A DNA stretch of 36,655 nucleotides from Paracoccaceae bacterium (GTDB lineage Bacteria; Pseudomonadota; Alphaproteobacteria; Rhodobacterales; Rhodobacteraceae). Shown piece by piece: positions 30,910 to 36,655 of this stretch (its first letter is position 1; the number at the start of each line of letters is the position of its first letter). The stretch spans positions 1 through 36,655 of the forward strand of contig JASMHC010000019.1 in the NCBI GenBank assembly GCA_030750975.1. Reading direction: 5' to 3'. The notes beneath the pieces were generated by a model. The model searched no databases. It was given only the letters and a program-made list of their open reading frames with translations, and was not told where the DNA came from. The position numbers and the translations under genes are program-made.

Positions 30910-31964
30910 TGGCCAATACAATCCAACTCAAACGCCGGGTCTCTGGCAATGCCGGCGCCCCTGCCGCACTGAAGTCCGGCGAGGTGGCCCATAACGAGGT
31001 CGACAATACGCTCTATGTCGGCAAGGGCGATGATGGATCCGGCAATGCCACCTCGGTCGTGCCCCTCGCAGGACGTGGGGCTTTTGCCGATCTGTCGAAT
31101 ACACAGACCATTGCCGGGGCAAAGACCTTCTCGGTCGTGCCAAAGTCCTCTCAGGATGCCAGCGGGTCCACCGATCTCATGCGCAAGTCGCAAGTGGACA
31201 CGCTGCTTGCGGGCAAAGCCAACAGCGCCCACAGCCATGCGGTCTCGGACGTCACAGGGCTTCAGACCGCACTTAACGCGAAAGCCCCTCTGTCCTCCCC
31301 TGCCCTGACCGGTTCCCCGACAGCGCCCACAGCGACTGCGGGCGATAATACCACCAAGCTGGCGACCACGGCCTTTGTGCAAAACGCCGTCTCGAGCTCG
31401 GCCGTGGCGGCGCTCGATGACATTGGCAATGTGACGATCTCGGCGCCGTCTGACAATGAGGTGCTGGCCTACAATGCCGGTACCGGTACCTTCCTCAACC
31501 AGACCGCCACCGAAGCAGGGCTGGCGGCGGCGTCTCACAGCCACGCGATCTCGAACGTAACCGGGTTGCAGGGCGCGCTTGACGCCAAGGCCCCGCTGGC
31601 CTCGCCTGCCCTTTCGGGCACACCAACCGCACCAACTGCCGTCACGGCCACCAACACCACCCAGATTGCCACCACGGCCTTTGTACAAGCGACCTTAGCC
31701 GCTCTTGTGGACGGGGCTCCAGGAGCCATTGATACGCTCAACGAGCTGGCGGCCGCTTTGGGGGATGATCCGAACTTTGCCGCCACCGTGACCAACGATC
31801 TGGCAGGCAAGCTGGTGAAATCCTCCAACCTTGCCGATCTGACCAACGCCGCCACGGCGCGGAGCAATCTGGGGCTCGGCTCTCTTGCGACCCAGTCAGC
31901 AGGCGCTGTCGCAATCACCGGCGGCACGATCACCGGCATCGTCCTTGATGGCGGCACATTCTAA
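30909..31964 (+). CDS. Tail fibre protein with tandem repeats
   Basis: 351 residues. After an N-terminal adaptor (TIQLKRRVSGNAGAPAALK, then HNEVDNTLYVGKGDDG) come two copies of a long repeat with SHAxSxVTGLQxALxAKAPL, SPALxGxPTAPT and ATTAFVQ, in the DNA at about 31230-31390 and 31535-31690. The end has LNELAAALGDDPNFAATV and ARSNLGLGSLATQS. These are the classic repeats of side tail fibres, forming trimeric stems. It binds the host surface or supports a receptor-binding subunit. Confidence 0.88.
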   Translation: MANTIQLKRRVSGNAGAPAALKSGEVAHNEVDNTLYVGKGDDGSGNATSVVPLAGRGAFADLSNTQTIAGAKTFSVVPKSSQDASGSTDLMRKSQVDTLLAGKANSAHSHAVSDVTGLQTALNAKAPLSSPALTGSPTAPTATAGDNTTKLATTAFVQNAVSSSAVAALDDIGNVTISAPSDNEVLAYNAGTGTFLNQTATEAGLAAASHSHAISNVTGLQGALDAKAPLASPALSGTPTAPTAVTATNTTQIATTAFVQATLAALVDGAPGAIDTLNELAAALGDDPNFAATVTNDLAGKLVKSSNLADLTNAATARSNLGLGSLATQSAGAVAITGGTITGIVLDGGTF

Positions 31965-31979
31965 TCGGGAGCATCACCC

Positions 31980-32288
31980 ATGCAAATCACCCACAAACGC
32001 TCAGGCATCGCCGACAAGGTGCCCCAAACCACGGATCTGGCGCTGGGCGAGCTCGCAATCAACACCCATGACGGCAAGCTCTTCCTGAAGAAAGACGACG
32101 GGGTCGAAACCGTTGTCGAGATCGGTGGAACAGGCGGGGCCTCGGAGATGTTCCGGGAAAACGAGCAGACCCTGACCACGGATCACACCCTGACAGCGGA
32201 TAGAAATGCAATCTCTGCCGGTCCAGTCACCATCAATGATAATGCCACGCTGGTCATTCCAACCTCCTCCAACTGGTCCGTCATCTGA
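31980..32288 (+). CDS. Small fibre/tropism-determinant-like protein
   Basis: 102 residues. It starts MQITHKRSGIADKVP, then LALGELAINTHDGKLFLKKDDG. This adaptor motif (GELxxNTxDGKxFxK) occurs at the N-terminus of phage fibres and tropism determinants; it is shared in part with the preceding fibre. A beta-rich end contains LTTDHTLTADRNAISAGPV. GGGAGC lies ahead of the start. Confidence 0.65.
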   Translation: MQITHKRSGIADKVPQTTDLALGELAINTHDGKLFLKKDDGVETVVEIGGTGGASEMFRENEQTLTTDHTLTADRNAISAGPVTINDNATLVIPTSSNWSVI

Positions 32289-32308
32289 ACCCAAGGAGCT
32301 CCAAACCC

Positions 32309-32650
32309 ATGACAGTCACAATCAACGGCGAGAAAGGCATTCTCGTCAACGGCGCCTATACCGAAACCGTCGTCACCAGCACCGCAACCAGCTATGCCGT
32401 CAACCCCGCCAACGGCACCATCCATTACATTGCCCCACCCTCGGGCGCACTCACGCTTACCTTTGACGCCATGGGGGACGGGCAAGGTGTCACCCTGATG
32501 ATCATCGCCCCGTCGACCGTATCCTTCCCGGTAGGCACAAAGTTCATCGGCGGAGCCGCCCCTGTTGTCAGCGCCACCAACCCAACGGTGCTCAGTGCGA
32601 TCAAGATCGCAGGCGTGCTTTACGTCATGCGTTCAGGGGAGATGTACTAA
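32309..32650 (+). CDS. Hypothetical tail fibre-region protein
   Basis: 113 residues, all beta by look (VTINGEKGILVNGAYTETV, YAVNPANGTIHYIAPPSGAL, LTFDAMGDGQGVTLMIIAP). Not recognised as a named family. AAGGAG precedes the start, and the stop shares one base with the next start (TAATG). Translational coupling and location suggest a fibre component. Confidence 0.6.
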   Translation: MTVTINGEKGILVNGAYTETVVTSTATSYAVNPANGTIHYIAPPSGALTLTFDAMGDGQGVTLMIIAPSTVSFPVGTKFIGGAAPVVSATNPTVLSAIKIAGVLYVMRSGEMY

Positions 32651-33306
32651 TGTTCCGCCAAAAAGGGCTATTCCCAGCGAAGGAACGACGCTGCGAGTTC
32701 GTCACCTCCTATGGAACGACCACTTCTCAGATCAACGGCTATTCTCATTGGAGCTATCCTGCGAGCCTCATGGCTGGCGATCTGATGTTCGTCGCCTTTG
32801 GCAATACCGGTGACTATGCTTGCGCGGCCCCCGCCGGGTTTAAGAAGATCCACACAACTGAGATCTATAACGGCTATTGGGTGGCGCTTTACTACCGCCA
32901 TATAGCGCCGGGTCAGCCCGGCACCAATATGGGCATCTGGCAGGGGGCAGCCTTCTTCTCTTACGCCGTTTACCGCCCGAACTTCACCGTCGGGAGCGTG
33001 ACGGAAAACATCATCTACACTTACGGCGGAACGGGGAACCCGGCGCCCGCCACCTGTGATCTGACCGCATCGGGTAAGGTGCGTGCCGCGGTCTGTCAGG
33101 TCACATCGAACTACGGCAGTACGGTCAACGTCTCGGGCGTTACCCCCGACTTTATCCAGAATGTGAACTGGAACCCCACCGAGGGGTATTTTGCCATGAA
33201 GCTTTACATGGATTGGGAAGCGGGCGGATCGACGACGTTTGACCAGACCGACACCACCGGCGCTCGCAGCCATCACACCAGCATTCTCGAAATGGACGTC
33301 TTCTAA
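32650..33306 (+). CDS. Hypothetical tail fibre/receptor-binding protein
   Basis: 218 residues, not recognised. It is rich in Tyr, Gly, Thr and Trp with strands such as YSHWSYPASLMAGDLMFVAFG and VALYYRHIAPGQPGT, and a C-terminal HHTSILEMDVF. This composition is common in phage receptor-binding domains. It contains no catalytic motif. It starts one base into the upstream stop. Confidence 0.55.
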   Translation: MFRQKGLFPAKERRCEFVTSYGTTTSQINGYSHWSYPASLMAGDLMFVAFGNTGDYACAAPAGFKKIHTTEIYNGYWVALYYRHIAPGQPGTNMGIWQGAAFFSYAVYRPNFTVGSVTENIIYTYGGTGNPAPATCDLTASGKVRAAVCQVTSNYGSTVNVSGVTPDFIQNVNWNPTEGYFAMKLYMDWEAGGSTTFDQTDTTGARSHHTSILEMDVF

Positions 33307-33318
33307 GGAACCAGCATC

Positions 33319-33756
33319 ATGCATGTAAAACTCATCGACGGCACCCCCGTTCCCTATTCCTTGGCCGAGCTGCGCCGGGACAATCCGACCGTCAGCTTTC
33401 CTCTAGAGATCCCGGACGATCTGGCGGCTGAGTGGGGGTTATTGCCACTCACACCAACGCCAGCACCAGGCATCGATCGTTTAACCGAAGCGCTTGAGGA
33501 GACGACCCCGCAATTGAGTAACGGTGTCTGGACACAGGTTTGGACCGTCGTGGCCTTGTCTCAAGCCGAGGCCGAGCGACGGGTGCGCACCGAGCGGGAC
33601 CGACGTCTGGCCGCCTGCGACTGGGTGGTCATCCGCGCCAAAGAGCTCGGGCAATCGGTGCCAGGTCCCTGGTTTACCTATCGCGGAGATCTGCGGCAGG
33701 TGCCCGAGCAGCCAGATTTTCCGTTTGGAGTGATTTGGCCGGTGCCGCCGGAATAA
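33319..33756 (+). CDS. Tail fibre assembly chaperone-like protein
   Basis: 145 residues. The C-terminal half is typical of phage tail assembly chaperones: AEAERRVRTERDRRLAACDW, then a short linker and WFTYRGDLRQVPEQPDFPFG with a final VIWPVPP. The N-terminal half (LAELRRDNPTVSFPLEI) is variable. Such proteins fold and attach fibres. AAGGAA precedes the start. It is the last tail gene, followed by a terminator-like hairpin. Confidence 0.75.
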   Translation: MHVKLIDGTPVPYSLAELRRDNPTVSFPLEIPDDLAAEWGLLPLTPTPAPGIDRLTEALEETTPQLSNGVWTQVWTVVALSQAEAERRVRTERDRRLAACDWVVIRAKELGQSVPGPWFTYRGDLRQVPEQPDFPFGVIWPVPPE

Positions 33757-33790
33757 CTCGCTCCTGAAACTAGACGTCTTCCCCCAATCC

Positions 33791-33820
33791 CGCGGTCGCC
33801 TTTGGCGGCCGTGTCTTTTT
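33791..33820 (+). terminator. Intrinsic terminator-like hairpin between tail and lysis genes
   Basis: A 10-base-pair stem with GU pairs (CGCGGTCGCC with GGCGGCCGTG) around a TTT loop is followed by TCTTTTT. It separates the tail module from the lysis cassette and may give the lysis genes a lower or later transcript level. Confidence 0.7.
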
Positions 33821-33846
33821 GACCTTCCAGCATACGAGACGCCCCA

Positions 33847-34158
33847 ATGGAAAACGAAAGCCTGATCGAAGCCATGAACCGCCTCTTTGGCGGAACGGTC
33901 ACAACGCTATTCGGCGCCTTCATCGGGCGGCTCATGTGGCATTCCGGCGAGGTCAAACTCGGTAATCGCCGCTTCTTTGGCAAAGAGCTTCTCTGGGAGT
34001 TCCCCATTGCCATTGGCATGGCCATCATCGGCGAGGCTGCCGCCAGTTATCTCGGCCTGGGCCAGCCGGTGAGCACCGGGCTTGTGGCGACCCTCGCCTA
34101 TCTCGGGCCGCGTGGGGCCGAAGCCCTGCTCTCTGGCTGGATCGGTCGCAAGAAGTAG
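33847..34158 (+). CDS. Holin-like membrane protein
   Basis: 103 residues with two or three hydrophobic helices: TVTTLFGAFIGRLMW, FPIAIGMAIIGEAAASYLGL and STGLVATLAYLGPRGAEALL. The end is basic (GWIGRKK). Small membrane proteins of this kind directly ahead of an endolysin gene act as holins that open the inner membrane at a set time. The family looks like the LydA/phage holin 3 group, not verified. Confidence 0.8.
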   Translation: MENESLIEAMNRLFGGTVTTLFGAFIGRLMWHSGEVKLGNRRFFGKELLWEFPIAIGMAIIGEAAASYLGLGQPVSTGLVATLAYLGPRGAEALLSGWIGRKK

Positions 34159-34234
34159 CGCCTGAGATTCCGGTCAGGCGGCAACGTCCCCCCCCAAGAC
34201 AGTCCCAATTCTCAAAACCGCACAGGAGGGTCCC

Positions 34235-35170
34235 ATGACCCCATATGACATCGCACGCCTGCACATCGGGCTGAAAGAAATCCCCGGTGACAAAGACCAT
34301 CCCGATATTCTCGCCATGTACGCCCGTGTGGGCCACGGTTGGGTCGAGCACGACGAGGTGGCCTGGTGTGCGGCCTTTGTGGGCTCCTGCCTTGAGCAGG
34401 CGGGTGAGCGCTCAACACGATCGCTGACGGCGCGGTCATATCTCGACTGGGGTGTGCCGGTGGACATGGCCGATGCGCGAGAAGGTGACATCGTCGTGTT
34501 GTCGCGCGGCACGTCCTCCTGGCAGGGGCATGTGGGGTTCTATGTTGGCAGCACAGGTCGCGAGATCGAGGTGCTGGGTGGCAATCAGAGCAATGCTGTC
34601 AGTGTCGCCAGCTACGCGCGGGACAGGCTGTTGGGCATAAGGCGTGCGGGAGAAATTGCCCCGTCCGTCACTCTGCCGCTCACTAAGGTGCAAACCCTTT
34701 TGGGGCAACTTGGCTACCACGAGGTTGGGCGTGCCGATGGGATCATGGGACCGCGCACCAAGGGGGCCATTCTCGCGTTCAGGGCAGAACACGACCTGCC
34801 CCTGCATCCAATCATCGATCAGGACTTGGTCGCGGCCTTGATGACAGCGCGATCCCGCCCCGTCTCCGAAACCCGCGCGCGGGGCATGCCCGAACGCAGC
34901 CGTATCGTTGCCGCCTCTGATGCGCAAATCGGATTGGGCTCTTTAGGTCTGATGGGTACCATGAGCGGGCGTGTGGCCTCGGCGCTCTCAGAAGCAGAAG
35001 ACGCGCAAGGGCTGGCCGCCAGCGTGTTGACTATACTGGGGCTGGACGGCGAGATGCTATCGGCGCTGCTACCCTGGATCGGCACCGCCGTCTTCGTAGG
35101 CGTTATACTTTACGCGCTCAAAGCCCGAAACGCCCGGATTGATGATCACCGCAATGGAAAGACGTCCTGA
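34235..35170 (+). CDS. Endolysin: TIGR02594-type amidase/peptidase with PG-binding domain and C-terminal TM segment
   Basis: 311 residues. The catalytic domain (1-140) is a TIGR02594/NlpC-P60-type fold with likely Cys45 (VAWCAAFVG), His99 (QGHVGFYVG) and Asn117 (VLGGNQSN). Residues about 145-205 form a peptidoglycan-binding domain (VQTLLGQLGYHEVG, GIMGPRTKGAILAFRAEHDLP). The C-terminal 35 residues include one hydrophobic segment (LLPWIGTAVFVGVILYAL). The gene is the lysis enzyme, located after the holin and overlapping the spanin by 1 base. The C-terminal membrane anchor is unusual for an endolysin. Confidence 0.88.
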   Translation: MTPYDIARLHIGLKEIPGDKDHPDILAMYARVGHGWVEHDEVAWCAAFVGSCLEQAGERSTRSLTARSYLDWGVPVDMADAREGDIVVLSRGTSSWQGHVGFYVGSTGREIEVLGGNQSNAVSVASYARDRLLGIRRAGEIAPSVTLPLTKVQTLLGQLGYHEVGRADGIMGPRTKGAILAFRAEHDLPLHPIIDQDLVAALMTARSRPVSETRARGMPERSRIVAASDAQIGLGSLGLMGTMSGRVASALSEAEDAQGLAASVLTILGLDGEMLSALLPWIGTAVFVGVILYALKARNARIDDHRNGKTS

Positions 35171-35427
35171 TGCTGGCGCTTGTCCATCTGGCGCTGGGCG
35201 GGCTCGGGCGGCGGGTGCTGCTGTATGGCGCGGTTGTTTTGACCGGTCTCTCCGCCGTTGCACTGGTTTGGCGCAGCGGACGTAACGCCGGAGAGGCCGC
35301 TCTGATCACCAAAGCCAACGAAGCCCGCATCCGCACCCTGCAAACATCTCTGGAGGTTCGATCCCATGTCTCTCAAACCAGCCCTGCTGATCTGCGCCGC
35401 CGTCTTGGCCGCTGGATGCGCGATTGA
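35170..35427 (+). CDS. i-spanin-like (Rz-like) protein
   Basis: 85 residues: a single N-terminal membrane segment (VLLYGAVVLTGLSAVALVW) followed by a short helical periplasmic part (GEAALITKANEARIRTLQTSL). It is short for an Rz protein. The downstream lipoprotein gene begins inside it in another frame, the classical overlapping Rz/Rz1 arrangement. The pair would fuse inner and outer membranes at the end of lysis. Confidence 0.75.
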   Translation: MLALVHLALGGLGRRVLLYGAVVLTGLSAVALVWRSGRNAGEAALITKANEARIRTLQTSLEVRSHVSQTSPADLRRRLGRWMRD

Positions 35428-35563
35428 CGTTCCACCCAACGACGCCGGCTGCGATTGGGTGCAGCCGATCAGGCCGTCACACGAGGACCGGCTGACCGAT
35501 GGGACCGTGGCGCAGATCGTAGCGTTGAATGAGGTTTGGGAAGAGGTCTGTGGGTCGGCATAA
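35366..35563 (+). CDS. o-spanin-like (Rz1-like) lipoprotein
   Basis: 65 residues. The N-terminal signal ends with the lipobox LAAGC (MSLKPALLICAAVLAAGCAI), so the mature lipoprotein begins at Cys18. The body is Pro- and Asp-rich. ATG 35366 has GGAGG at 35352-35356. The first 62 bases overlap the Rz-like gene in a different frame. It would sit in the outer membrane and meet the i-spanin. Confidence 0.85.
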   Translation: MSLKPALLICAAVLAAGCAIDVPPNDAGCDWVQPIRPSHEDRLTDGTVAQIVALNEVWEEVCGSA

Positions 35564-35670
35564 ATGTAGAAACACAAGTTGACTTTTACGCAATATATGC
35601 CTCGACGCGTTATCGGGGGTTGGAGTCGGAGAGGGGAGGGTTAAGATTGGAAAGTATAATTCATGCCCAT
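35564..35670. other. Phage right-end gap, no gene
   Basis: This 107-base gap follows the o-spanin stop and precedes the IS66 end. No hairpin terminator, attachment core or repeat could be recognised in it. Confidence 0.4.
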
Positions 35671-36190
35671 GTAAAGTAGATTTTCAATTTAAGCGTTGTC
35701 CCGATCACACGGTCTTTGCATAATTCCACGGCATCAGTTCATCGATGTATGATTGTTTGTGCCCGTTGACGATTGCTTGAAGCGTTGCGGTCAGCCATTT
35801 GTGTGGATCAACGGAGTTGAGCTTACATGTCCCGATGAGCGACGCCAGCATGGCCCAGTTTTGAGCTCCGGCATCGTGGCCGGCAAAGAGAGCATTCTTT
35901 CGATTGAGAGCAATCGGCCGGATTGTTCGTTCGACGGTGTTGGAATCCAGCTCTACTCGGCCGTCGTCGAGGAATTCTATGAGACCCGCCCAGTATTTGG
36001 CGATGTATTTGAGGGCTTCCCCGATGGGTGATTTCGCGGACACGCGGGAGCGGCTTTCCTGAAGCCATATTTCCATCTGTTTGATTATCGGTTTCGAACG
36101 TTCCTGCCTCGCTGCCACCCGATCCGCCGGGCTTTGACTGCGAATGTCCTTCTCGATCTGATACAGCTCTCGGATTTGGGCAATTCCCGG
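35671..36190 (-). pseudogene. IS66-family transposase remnant with one IS end
   Basis: A leftward frame from about 36187 to the stop at 35705 encodes the C-terminal part of an IS66 transposase: IRELYQIEKDIRSQSPADR, then IGEALKYIAKYWAGLIEFLDDG, then the catalytic Glu region NTVERTIRPIALNRKNALF, then the GTCKLNSVDPHKWL end. The N-terminal two thirds are missing. At 35671 the sequence GTAAAGTAGATTTTC resembles an IS66 terminal repeat, so one end of the element is present and the other has been lost at a junction near 36188. Confidence 0.85.
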
Positions 36191-36220
36191 GTAATCCCCC
36201 CATTTCTGAGGGGATTACCC
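36189..36220. repeat. 11-bp inverted repeat at junction of two gene remnants
   Basis: GGGTAATCCCC (36189-36199) and GGGGATTACCC (36210-36220) are exact inverted arms around CCATTTCTGA. The left arm borders the IS66 remnant and the right arm the integrase remnant. It may mark a recombination or element-end junction. Confidence 0.75.
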
Positions 36221-36517
36221 ATCGACCGTCAAGCGTCGCCTTTACGCAATCCGAAAGGCGCATAGGCTAATTCAGCTTCCGGACCCTACATACGCAGAAG
36301 ACATCAACATAACCTTCCGTCGCATCCGCAGGGCAAAGGCTGTGCGTCCGAAGCAGGCAAAAGGACTTACGCGTAAGTATCTGGATGCGTTTTTGGAAAT
36401 TCAGCCGGATACGCCTACCGGGTTGCGAAACCGCGCGATGCTGTCTTTGGGATACGAATTGCTTACGCGTCGCGCAGAATTGGTTGCGCTGAAAACTGAT
36501 GATATCGAGTTTCGAGA
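36210..36517 (+). pseudogene. Tyrosine recombinase (phage-type integrase) fragment
   Basis: The frame is open from 36210 and encodes PSTVKRRLYAIRKAH, VRPKQAKGLTRKYLDAFLE and GLRNRAMLSLGYELLTRRAELVAL, then KTDDIEF. The first part is the end of a SAM-like core-binding domain and the second the start of the catalytic domain with its first Arg (TRRAEL). Both ends are cut: the start by the inverted repeat junction and the end by the IS3 element at about 36518. It cannot be active as written, and may not be the integrase of this prophage. Confidence 0.8.
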
Positions 36518-36655
36518 TGACCTGCCCCCCGAAATGTCCCGCATTTTAATGTAGAGTTTGCTCAACCTTTTGAAGGAGCAAACAAATGCGAAAGAGCCGA
36601 TTCACAGAAGCCCAGATTATTGGAATGATCAAAGAACAAGAAGCTGGGATGCCGA
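36518..36655 (+). mobile_element. IS3-family element, left end
   Basis: TGACCTGCCCCCC at 36518 begins where the integrase homology stops and looks like an IS3-family terminal repeat. A short leader follows, then AAGGAG and the transposase OrfA start. The element continues beyond the window. Confidence 0.75.
36586..36655 (+). CDS. IS3-family transposase OrfA (partial)
   Basis: ATG 36586 has AAGGAG (36573-36578) in good position. The first 23 residues, RKSRFTEAQIIGMIKEQEAG, are the standard N-terminal helix-turn-helix of IS3-type OrfA proteins. The rest, including the frameshift to OrfB, is outside the window. Confidence 0.9.
   Translation, partial: MRKSRFTEAQIIGMIKEQEAGMP

Noticed and set aside
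7502-35563. Interpretation of the late region as a gene transfer agent
   Set aside because: A lambda-type terminase pair, gpD and gpE proteins, nested scaffold, early replication genes and a holin/endolysin/spanin cassette indicate a true phage genome, although some tail tip genes resemble those of gene transfer agents.
1-36655. CRISPR arrays, rRNA and tRNA genes
   Set aside because: No regularly spaced repeats with unique spacers, rRNA segments or cloverleaf sequences were noticed. tRNA detection by eye is unreliable, so a covariance-model scan would be needed to exclude one.

Overview
This window is most of a lambda-type siphovirus prophage in an alphaproteobacterium, most likely a member of the Rhodobacterales (Roseobacter group). 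The base composition looks GC-rich. Two exact copies of the alphaproteobacterial LexA box (GTTC-N7-GTTC) lie in the two main promoter regions. The tail-chaperone extension and several tail proteins resemble families I associate with Rhodobacterales phages. This is a reading by eye; no database search was run.

Layout. Positions 1-384 hold the 5' part of a leftward HTH regulator gene that runs off the window. Positions 385-804 are a regulatory region with a LexA box and hairpins. Positions 805-3659 are a tightly overlapping rightward early operon: small HTH protein, unknown small protein, VRR-NUC nuclease, a winged-helix replication initiator with iteron-like repeats inside its gene, and an unknown protein. 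Positions 3763-4992 are a leftward Fic protein. Positions 4993-5524 are a second repeat-rich control region with the second LexA box. Positions 5525-6787 encode a ParB-domain DNA methyltransferase, and 6806-7384 a leftward DUF3489-type protein.

The late operon runs rightward from 7502 to 35563: terminase, gpW-like joiner, portal, S49 protease with an in-frame nested scaffold, gpD-like decoration protein, gpE-like capsid protein, connector proteins, tail terminator, tail tube, tail chaperone with a programmed -1 frameshift product, tape measure, tail tip, fibres, holin, endolysin and overlapping spanins. From 35671 the sequence is mobile-element debris: an IS66 transposase remnant, an integrase fragment cut at both ends, and the start of an IS3-family element.

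The most striking property is that the late operon is interrupted by leftward cargo cassettes: ccdAB, tacAT, hipBA, vapBC, higBA and a UPF0149/SEC-C gene, plus a solitary rightward parD. Five of these six cassettes end between 4 bp of overlap and 6 bp away from the stop codon of the preceding phage structural gene; hipBA ends 31 bp from the stop of parD. Each carries its own promoter/operator gap before the next phage gene. The prophage thus looks like a backbone with toxin-antitoxin modules docked at gene junctions, all antisense to late transcription and probably expressed in the lysogen. The two LexA boxes suggest SOS-controlled induction of the early and methyltransferase/late regions.
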